Assembly: GCA_037132015.1 (NCBI GenBank)
Contig: JBAXPW010000043.1
Coordinates: 1-11,948, forward strand
DNA length: 11,948 nt
Direction of reading: 5' to 3'
Source: JBAXPW01 sp037132015
GTDB taxonomy: Bacteria > Patescibacteriota > Microgenomatia > UBA1406 > GWC2-37-13
The notes beneath the pieces were generated by a model that saw nothing but the letters and a program-made list of their open reading frames with translations, was not told the DNA's origin and searched no databases. Both the position numbers and the translations under genes were made by a program. Shown here piece after piece: positions 6,475-11,948 of the stretch (the first letter of the stretch is position 1; each line of letters starts with the position of its first letter).

Positions 6475-7808
6475 TGAGCCTTATATTGGATTCTTATGTG
6501 ATATCTGATCGAATAATAGAGTCTTTTTCAAAGAAAAAGACTCTATTTTCGTCTCAAAAATGGTTATTTGATAGCCTGACAAGTCAAATGTATGTACTTT
6601 CTCTCTCGGATTCCCAAGAATTAGAAAATATTCTGAATAGTTCAATAAATGAAATTGATGTTCAAAATCAAAGTATTCAAGAGCTTATTCGTGTAGGAAT
6701 CATCCATGATTCGAATGTAAGTCGAAGTTATGTTCTTCCTAAATCAACTCAATTTGAGCTATGGGTACAGGTTGTGAATCATTGCAACTTAGCTTGTACA
6801 GGTTGTGCTACAGGAATGGATATTCGTCAGGATTTTCAACAAAAGATGGAAATAAATAATGTTAAGCAATATATAAAAAAGATCTTTTCAGATGCGAAGG
6901 AAAAAGGATTTGTTGGCGTTCGAGTAAAGTTAGGAGGAGGGGAACCAACGTTAAGCGGTGCAAAATGGATAGACTCATTTGCAGAAGAAGTAAAAAATAT
7001 TGGTGATGTTTTTGGCATTAAAGTTGAGTTAAATATTCTCACAAATGGCGTTGCAATAAATGATGCTTTGATTCAAGTAATGAAAAATCACGATATTCGC
7101 TTTTCAGTCTCTCTAGATCCAGAAAGAATTGTTCCAAATACTACAATAGAGACATTGCCAATAGTATTACAAAAGCTAAAATTATTGGCGGATGCAAAAA
7201 TTAAAGGAAATGCACAATTTACGATCTATAAAAACAATTGTGATAAGCTTTCAAAGCTTTATGAAGAAGTCTCAGATATGGAAATTCCTATAGCGTGGAG
7301 TATTTTTCGCGTGCAAGATGTGTCGCAAAAAGAATATAACAAATATGAAAATATCATTGATGGACTAGAGGCTTTGTTTATTTCCACCTATAATCGAATT
7401 ATTGAGCAAAAATATTGCGGTCAATTATCAGTATTTGATTATTTAAATGTAAGTGGAGTGAGAGACTCAGTGTGTGGTGCGGGAGATGATTATGTAGTGC
7501 TTGATACAAACGGAGATATATATACTTGTCATGAGAATATTCGATCGCGTCAACCACTTGCAAAGTGCAGTGATTCAATAAACATTTTTAATAGTATTCG
7601 TGAGAAGTTTTTGGTTGGGAAATATCGTATGAATCACTATATAGAAGGAAATAGTTTATTTGATATTCATGGAGGAAAAGGTTGTCATTGGGCTCGAAAA
7701 ATAGAGACAGGTTCTTATGCAAATGCAAGCATGAACACGCAAAAGATATATCAATATGTGGGTAAAATGCTACTTCATTTACAAGCCGTTCAAATGTGTA
7801 ATACATAA
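6474..7808 (+). CDS. Radical SAM enzyme with SPASM/twitch-like C-terminus, candidate peptide maturase
   Basis: A 444-residue protein. The CxxxCxxC motif is at Cys104, Cys108 and Cys111 (HCNLACTGC) and binds the [4Fe-4S] cluster that cleaves S-adenosylmethionine. LGGGEP (153-158) is the SAM-binding motif and 'LNILTNG' (186-192) a typical barrel strand. The C-terminal part has C334-x12-G347-x4-C352 (NGDIYTCHE), matching the first half of a SPASM domain, then Cys365, Cys404 (GGKGCHW) and Cys442, so at least one auxiliary cluster is likely. Residues 1-90 include 'WLFDSLTSQMYVLSLSD' and 'QELIRVGIIHD', similar to the small N-terminal domain that many peptide-modifying radical SAM enzymes use to hold their substrate. 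The start ATG overlaps the stop of the 44-residue ORF, with no ribosome binding site of its own. The reaction is unknown; peptide modification is inferred from architecture and neighbour. It could instead act on a protein or small molecule. Confidence 0.9.
   Translation: MSLILDSYVISDRIIESFSKKKTLFSSQKWLFDSLTSQMYVLSLSDSQELENILNSSINEIDVQNQSIQELIRVGIIHDSNVSRSYVLPKSTQFELWVQVVNHCNLACTGCATGMDIRQDFQQKMEINNVKQYIKKIFSDAKEKGFVGVRVKLGGGEPTLSGAKWIDSFAEEVKNIGDVFGIKVELNILTNGVAINDALIQVMKNHDIRFSVSLDPERIVPNTTIETLPIVLQKLKLLADAKIKGNAQFTIYKNNCDKLSKLYEEVSDMEIPIAWSIFRVQDVSQKEYNKYENIIDGLEALFISTYNRIIEQKYCGQLSVFDYLNVSGVRDSVCGAGDDYVVLDTNGDIYTCHENIRSRQPLAKCSDSINIFNSIREKFLVGKYRMNHYIEGNSLFDIHGGKGCHWARKIETGSYANASMNTQKIYQYVGKMLLHLQAVQMCNT
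6515..6547 (+). repeat. Perfect 15-bp-stem hairpin at the start of the radical SAM gene
   Basis: AATAGAGTCTTTTTC (6515-6529), loop AAA, and its exact reverse complement (6533-6547) are followed by TT (TTTT counting the last two stem bases, 6546-6549) and then CG. It lies within codons 14-25 of the radical SAM gene, 41 bases after its start. As RNA it should fold tightly and resembles an imperfect intrinsic terminator or attenuator. Between a putative precursor gene and its enzyme it could lower enzyme mRNA relative to the peptide, or stabilise the 5' segment. It is the longest perfect inverted repeat I found in the window. Confidence 0.6.
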
Positions 7809-7816
7809 TTTTCCCC

Positions 7817-7846
7817 TTGCTCAATGAACCTCATATTGTGTATGAT
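7817..7846 (+). promoter_or_regulatory. Promoter of the P-type ATPase gene, leaderless geometry
   Basis: TTGCTC (7817-7822), an 18-base spacer and TATGAT (7841-7846) are followed by 5 bases and the ATG at 7852, placing the predicted transcription start on or next to the A. The entire promoter fits in the 43-base gap behind the radical SAM gene, so the ATPase is probably transcribed on its own. No ribosome binding site is visible. Confidence 0.55.
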
Positions 7847-7851
7847 ATTTT

Positions 7852-10368
7852 ATGCAAAATTCTACCCAGCATGATTATTGGAGGCTTGATGAAAAATCTA
7901 CGTTAGAATTAGTCAACTCAAAAGTTGAGGGGCTTTCAGAACAAGAAGTCTTATTGAGGCATCAATTGTATGGTCTTAATCAAATTCATAAGCGTCAAAT
8001 CAATACATTAGAAATACTCTTTCGACAGGTTACGAGCAATCCTCTTATTTTGTTGTTAAGCGTTGCAACGATCACTTCATATTTATTGGGGCAACAGGTG
8101 AGTTCGTTTTATATCGCATGGATGATATTTTTGAGTATATCTCTTGGATTTTGGAATGAGTATAGTGCAGAAAAAACAATCGATACGTTGTTGAAAAAAA
8201 TCTCTTCAACTGCATTAGTAATTCGTGAAGGAGAAAAAAGAGAAGTATTTCGCAAAGAAGTAACAATAGGAGATATTGTGCTTATTTCTCAAGGAAGTAT
8301 TATTCCTGCAGATATCAGGTTTCTTGAAACAAATAATCTGGAGATAAATGAGTCGTCATTAACAGGGGAATCTCAAACAACTCATAAAATAGTAAATATT
8401 ATCACAGAAACAAAAGTAGGTACCCATGATATGAAAAATATTGGATTTATGGGTACCAATGTTGCAAGTGGATCGGGGAAAGGTGTTGTAATACGTATTG
8501 GCAAAGATACAGAATTTGGAAAAATTGCTAAGAGTACGGTATTTATCAAGCCCATGACAGATTTTGAAAAAGGTCTTGCAAATTTTGGAAAACTTATTAT
8601 TCAGGTTATTACTGTTCTTACAATTGCTATTTTTTCTATCAATGCGTTATTAGGACATCCATTTGTTGATTCGCTTCTATTTGCTTTAGCTATTGCTGTA
8701 GGGCTAACTCCTGAATTATTACCTGTTATTGTTACTATTTGTCTTTCACATGGTGCAGGAAAAATTGCGAAGAAACATGTGGTGGCAAAACAACTTATTG
8801 CAATAGAAAATTTGGGAAATATTGATGTTCTTTGTACGGATAAGACAGGAACACTTACAGAAGGGCGTATAGAAGTAGTGGATTACACCGATATCAAAGG
8901 AAATAGAAGTGAAGATGTATTGAAAAAATCGTTGTTATGTAATTCAGCAATTGTTCACCATAAAGTGATCGGCGATGGTATTGATACTGCATTATGGGAA
9001 TATGCACTCAAACACAAAATTAAACCATGCGCACACGCAAAACTCAAGGACGAGCCGTTTGACTATACTCGAAAACTTATGTACTCAGTAGTTGAAGAAG
9101 GAGATGAGGTAGAGATAGTCTTAAAAGGCGCCCCAGAGGCGGTAATCGCAAGTTGTCATGAAGGTCATGATAAAAAAGCAATTCATGATACATTTGTTAA
9201 ATTGAGTAATGAAGGGTATCGATTGATAGGTATTGCAACAAAAAAAGTAGATAAAAAAGATTTATATCATTGGCAGGATATACATGAAATGCATTTTCTC
9301 GGGTTTATTAGTTTTCTTGATGTTCCAAAAAAGTCCACTCTTGAAGCACTACAACAACTCGCAAAATTACATGTAGAGGTAAAAATAATTACAGGAGACA
9401 GTGATATTATCACTCGTAAAATTTGTTCTGAAGTTGGTATGAAAGTAGAAGGAGTATTGATAGGAAATGAAATACATGAGATGACGGATGAAGAATTAAA
9501 ATCAAAAGTAAATGGAACTACAGTGTTTGCTCGAATGGATCCCGAACAAAAATTGCGAGTAATAGTCATGCTAAAAGCCAATGGTCATACCGTTGGATAT
9601 ATGGGAGATGGAATAAATGATATTCCTTCCTTGAGAAATGCTGACGTTGGTATCTCGGTTAATACTGCAGTAGATGTGGCTAAAGATGCAGCATCAATTG
9701 TTCTTTTACAAAAAAGTCTTACGGTGATTACGAATGGTATTATTGAAGGTCGAAAAACGTTTAGCAATACAATTAAATATATTTTAATGGCGACGAGCTC
9801 TAATTTTGGTAATATGTTTTCGGCTGCAGGAGCCTCATTTTTCCTCCCTTTTTTGCCTATGACACCAGTCCAAATATTATTAAATAATGGGTTATATGAT
9901 ATTTCTCAGATCACTATTCCATCAGATAATGTAGATCCTGAGTCGTTGATCAAACCTCGACATTGGGATATTGATTTTATTAAAAATTACATGTTATTTT
10001 TTGGTCCGTTGAGTTCTTTGTACGACTTTTTGACTTTTGGTGTGATGATGTATATGTTTCATGCAAACGCAAAACTTTTTCAAACAGGATGGTTTATTGA
10101 ATCGTTGTTGACACAGGTCTTGATTGTGTTTGTGATTCGCACATCACGATCGCCATTTTATAAAAGTGCTCCCGGAAAATGGCTTTTTTTTACCTGTATT
10201 ACGGTATGTTTGACAGCTATCATACTTCCCTTTACGCCGATAGGGCAGTCTCTAGGATTTGTTCCACCACCTATAGAATATTTTGTAGTATTGGTCATCC
10301 TTGTCTCAACATATTTATTGTTGGTAGAGTATGTGAAGAATAAATTTTTGAAAAAATACAGTCTCTAG
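7852..10368 (+). CDS. P-type ATPase, MgtA-like (P3B) magnesium transporter
   Basis: An 838-residue integral membrane pump. The cation-ATPase N-terminal segment is at about 8-60, with membrane helices near 64-80, 84-101, 246-267, 270-296 and a cluster from about 640 to 827. The actuator motif is TGES (171-174). The phosphorylated Asp330 is in CTDKTGT. The nucleotide domain has KGAPE (425-429). TGDS (514-517), MDPEQK (562-567) and GDGIND (585-590) form the hinge and Mg-binding P-domain motifs. The subtype signals are AVGLTPELLP (282-291) in helix 4, 'LYDISQITIPSDNVD' (681-695) and 'FVIRTSRSPF' (760-769), all characteristic of MgtA/MgtB Mg2+-importing ATPases, not Ca2+ or heavy-metal pumps. It is somewhat shorter than enteric MgtA (about 900 residues), mainly at the N-terminus. 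The gene ends in TAG, sharing CTAG with the stop of the opposite gene. Magnesium as substrate is inferred from family. Confidence 0.92.
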   Translation: MQNSTQHDYWRLDEKSTLELVNSKVEGLSEQEVLLRHQLYGLNQIHKRQINTLEILFRQVTSNPLILLLSVATITSYLLGQQVSSFYIAWMIFLSISLGFWNEYSAEKTIDTLLKKISSTALVIREGEKREVFRKEVTIGDIVLISQGSIIPADIRFLETNNLEINESSLTGESQTTHKIVNIITETKVGTHDMKNIGFMGTNVASGSGKGVVIRIGKDTEFGKIAKSTVFIKPMTDFEKGLANFGKLIIQVITVLTIAIFSINALLGHPFVDSLLFALAIAVGLTPELLPVIVTICLSHGAGKIAKKHVVAKQLIAIENLGNIDVLCTDKTGTLTEGRIEVVDYTDIKGNRSEDVLKKSLLCNSAIVHHKVIGDGIDTALWEYALKHKIKPCAHAKLKDEPFDYTRKLMYSVVEEGDEVEIVLKGAPEAVIASCHEGHDKKAIHDTFVKLSNEGYRLIGIATKKVDKKDLYHWQDIHEMHFLGFISFLDVPKKSTLEALQQLAKLHVEVKIITGDSDIITRKICSEVGMKVEGVLIGNEIHEMTDEELKSKVNGTTVFARMDPEQKLRVIVMLKANGHTVGYMGDGINDIPSLRNADVGISVNTAVDVAKDAASIVLLQKSLTVITNGIIEGRKTFSNTIKYILMATSSNFGNMFSAAGASFFLPFLPMTPVQILLNNGLYDISQITIPSDNVDPESLIKPRHWDIDFIKNYMLFFGPLSSLYDFLTFGVMMYMFHANAKLFQTGWFIESLLTQVLIVFVIRTSRSPFYKSAPGKWLFFTCITVCLTAIILPFTPIGQSLGFVPPPIEYFVVLVILVSTYLLLVEYVKNKFLKKYSL

Positions 10369-11159
10369 AATTCAAAAGTACAACATTTGACACTGCCACC
10401 ACCTTTAAGATATTCGCTCATGTCAATTTCATGGATGGTAAAGTTGAGATTTGTGAGAGATATTTTTAATTGCGCGCTAATTCCTTTTCCCACTATTATA
10501 TTTTTTCCTATGTGTACCAGATTGCAAGCTAGGAATTTATTATCGTTGGGGGACGTTTCAATGACGTTTTTGAAATTTGTTTTGATTGTGTTTATTCCAT
10601 CGGGTGTAAATGAAAGGGGATTGATGACAACAATATCTTGACTTAGTGGAGCAAAGCATGTGTCCAAATGATAGTAATAGGGATCTATGAGTTCGAGATG
10701 AATAACCGCTTCATTGAGAAAGTCTTCGATATATGGTTTTGCTTTATAATCTGATCGTTTTCCGTAGCCGAAAAAATATCGACAACCATCTGATAACAAA
10801 TCACCCCGACCTTCAAAGAAGATGTTATCAGGAAGGCTTATGGCATCAGTTCTAAATTTATTTCCTAAATATCGTTCGGCAAAATCAGTTTCTTTTCTTC
10901 GTTCAATATGTTTGAAGTTTGCTCGTAAGAACGAATTATTTTTGATAAAACCGAAATTTGCAGTATATACCATATCTGGGTATCCGATTTCTTGTTTGAT
11001 TTCGTAGACGATGAGTCCTAGTTGAGTGAAGGTTTCTTTAAGTATTTTATATGAAGAGAGGGTTGTTTGTTTATCAGGTTTATTTTTTATGTTCATCCAT
11101 GGGTTGATTTCATACACAACATCGTATTGTGTAGGAGGACACATCAAAATTCGTTTCAT
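10365..11159 (-). CDS. Arginine dihydrolase/deiminase-like guanidine-modifying enzyme
   Basis: A 264-residue enzyme of the amidinotransferase/arginine-deiminase (pentein) superfamily. Motifs in order are MCPPTQYDVVYEINPWM (6-22), YPDMVYTANFG (60-70), FFEGRGDLL (114-122), YYHLDTCF (162-169) with the catalytic His164, and GGGSVKC (253-259) with the likely nucleophile Cys259 near the C-terminus. This series closely resembles the N-terminal catalytic domain of cyanobacterial ArgZ/AgrE, which turns arginine into ornithine, CO2 and two ammonia. Asn68 in YTAN corresponds to the Asn associated with dihydrolase activity in that group. Related alternatives are arginine deiminase, dimethylarginine dimethylaminohydrolase and citrulline hydrolase. 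It lacks the second (ornithine cyclodeaminase) domain found in the cyanobacterial proteins. No carbamate kinase or ornithine carbamoyltransferase is nearby. It is cytoplasmic. The ATG at 11159 is supported by a promoter 6 bases upstream. The exact reaction is an inference. Confidence 0.87.
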   Translation of the reverse strand: MKRILMCPPTQYDVVYEINPWMNIKNKPDKQTTLSSYKILKETFTQLGLIVYEIKQEIGYPDMVYTANFGFIKNNSFLRANFKHIERRKETDFAERYLGNKFRTDAISLPDNIFFEGRGDLLSDGCRYFFGYGKRSDYKAKPYIEDFLNEAVIHLELIDPYYYHLDTCFAPLSQDIVVINPLSFTPDGINTIKTNFKNVIETSPNDNKFLACNLVHIGKNIIVGKGISAQLKISLTNLNFTIHEIDMSEYLKGGGSVKCCTFEF

Positions 11160-11165
11160 AATTAC

Positions 11166-11193
11166 AGTATACGTATTGAAAACTAAAATTCAA
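11166..11193 (-). promoter_or_regulatory. Promoter of the arginine-enzyme gene, leaderless geometry
   Basis: On the minus strand, TTGAAT (11193-11188), a 16-base spacer and TATACT (11171-11166) are followed by 6 bases (GTAATT) and the ATG at 11159. Transcription is predicted to start on the A of the ATG. The upstream bases extend the -35 box to CACTCTTGAAT, identical to the 11-mer at the subtilase promoter. Confidence 0.65.
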
Positions 11194-11214
11194 GAGTGAG
11201 ATTGTTGGTGAAAA

Positions 11215-11243
11215 TTGAAAAATAAAATATTTTCATATACTAT
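11215..11243 (+). promoter_or_regulatory. Promoter of the 11250-11927 gene, leaderless geometry
   Basis: TTGAAA (11215-11220), a 17-base spacer and TACTAT (11238-11243) are followed by 6 bases and the ATG at 11250. A better -10 hexamer, TATACT (11236-11241), overlaps it but gives a 15-base spacer and 8 bases to the ATG. Either way the leader would be 0-2 bases. The promoter is divergent from that of the arginine enzyme in a 90-base gap. Confidence 0.5.
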
Positions 11244-11249
11244 TAACAT

Positions 11250-11927
11250 ATGACAGAAGTGAGAGAAGCACCTCCACAACAGGCCAATACTATTATAACC
11301 CCACAAGAACAACAATTTTTGATTGAAAACATTATAAGGTATGAAGGGTTTAAACTGAGTGATTCACTTTTTACTCTCTCAAAACTACCTTCTATAAATC
11401 TTTCTAGAGCAAGACCGTTTATACATAGAGGATTTAATGAACATCGCCTAGATTTTATGAGAGAAGAAGAATCAAGGATATTTGATGAAATAATAAGAAA
11501 GCATGATATTCATGCACATACTTGGTTTCAGGAACAGTGTGCAAAACATCCCATAGTGAGACAGGCACAAAATGTGTTATATCAACTTGGAGCATCAAGA
11601 CCTCGACATATTGATGGGCCATTAAGTCGATCACAAATAGAAGCGGGAGTGGCAAACGCAACAGCAAGTCGGTTTGGAGATGCGAGTATGGCTAAAATAC
11701 AATCTGATGGATTCGGTCATGATTTTAGAAGAACACAATTTAGAGCAAGGTCAGAGCTTGAAGCTGCGACAACAAGAAAAGTTGATCCCAACGCGGGACA
11801 ATTATCACAAGAACAAATATCAAACTTGTTAGAAGGAACCAAAGGATATAATGTTCAGATGCTTCAACGATTAAAAAATATGTATCCAACAGGGGATATG
11901 AACCCTCGCCACTGTACCACCACTTAA
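11250..11927 (+). CDS. Hypothetical soluble protein, no recognised family
   Basis: A 225-residue protein from ATG to TAA with no signal peptide or membrane segment. The first 15 residues are low-complexity (EAPPQQAN). Residues 17-48 and 62-112 look helical and charged (for example REEESRIFDEIIRK, 71-84). Residues 115-185 are rich in Arg, Ala, Ser and Gln (SRPRHIDGPLSRSQIEAG), and the tail ends PRHCTTT. Two cysteines (97 and 222) and several histidines (59, 65, 85, 88, 90, 100, 120, 157, 221) are scattered without a metal-site pattern I recognise. The composition is coding-like and a plausible promoter sits just before the ATG. Only 21 bases follow the stop in the window, so downstream partners cannot be seen. 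Function unknown. Confidence 0.75.
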   Translation: MTEVREAPPQQANTIITPQEQQFLIENIIRYEGFKLSDSLFTLSKLPSINLSRARPFIHRGFNEHRLDFMREEESRIFDEIIRKHDIHAHTWFQEQCAKHPIVRQAQNVLYQLGASRPRHIDGPLSRSQIEAGVANATASRFGDASMAKIQSDGFGHDFRRTQFRARSELEAATTRKVDPNAGQLSQEQISNLLEGTKGYNVQMLQRLKNMYPTGDMNPRHCTTT

Positions 11928-11948
11928 GCTAAATTTAACTCCCCTATA

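Noticed and set aside
7245..7259. AAGCTTT-C-AAAGCTT palindrome in the radical SAM gene
   Set aside because: Seven-bp arms in AT-rich coding sequence, mid-gene, with no associated signal; expected by chance.
8419..8457. Inverted repeat GGTACCCAT / ATGGGTACC with a 21-base loop inside the P-type ATPase gene
   Set aside because: It lies in conserved actuator-domain coding sequence and the second arm encodes the family's FMGT stretch. There is no T-run or gene boundary, so chance or coding constraint explains it better than a regulatory role.
1..11948. CRISPR array, tRNA or rRNA genes, transposase or integrase genes
   Set aside because: I found no regularly spaced repeats, cloverleaf-like sequences, ribosomal RNA segments or recombinase motifs on either strand.

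Overview
The window is AT-rich, tightly packed DNA, probably from a candidate-phyla-radiation (Patescibacteria, Microgenomates-like) bacterium. This is an inference. It rests on low GC, very short intergenic gaps, tail-to-tail gene overlaps, membrane-anchored proteins with long Pro/Thr-rich linkers, and a protein of the 'KPVIYLYP' type. TGA is used as an ordinary stop (positions 716-718, 3080-3082 and the end of the subtilase gene), so the TGA-recoding Gracilibacteria/Absconditabacteria groups are unlikely. I see no tRNA, rRNA, CRISPR array, insertion sequence or phage module. No gap between genes exceeds about 200 bases.

Layout, left to right. (1) A small membrane-anchored protein (80-718, +) overlaps tail-to-tail with a membrane-anchored Cys/Pro-rich KPVIYLYP-type protein (708-1790, -). 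Behind the latter lies the conserved ribosome-associated ATPase/GTPase gene ychF (1833-2927, -). (2) A possible 42-residue ORF (2954-3082, +) diverges from ychF. (3) A large cell-surface subtilisin-like protease (3126-6185, -) has a propeptide, two fibronectin-III-like domains, the S8 catalytic domain and Ig-like domains. (4) Divergent from it is a two-gene unit: a 44-codon ORF (6340-6474, +) whose stop overlaps the start of a radical SAM enzyme with a SPASM/twitch-like C-terminal region (6474-7808, +). (5) Next comes a P3-type magnesium-transporter-like P-type ATPase (7852-10368, +), overlapping tail-to-tail with an arginine-dihydrolase/deiminase-like guanidine-modifying enzyme (10365-11159, -). 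(6) The window ends with an unrecognised soluble protein (11250-11927, +).

Two observations stand out. First, the short peptide gene coupled to the radical SAM enzyme looks like a candidate peptide-maturation (RiPP-type) unit. It carries a 17-bp palindrome over its -35 box and a perfect 15-bp-stem hairpin at the start of the enzyme gene. Second, five transcription units have a -35/-10 promoter placed so that the predicted transcription start falls on, or within a base of, the A of the ATG, for example TTGAAT-17-TATACT-6-ATG. Two more have a -10 box 8-9 bases from the ATG. Clear Shine-Dalgarno sequences are absent. This suggests that leaderless mRNAs are the norm here, and the geometry helps choose start codons. 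Apart from the peptide/radical SAM pair, the genes look like independent single-gene units, not a pathway.
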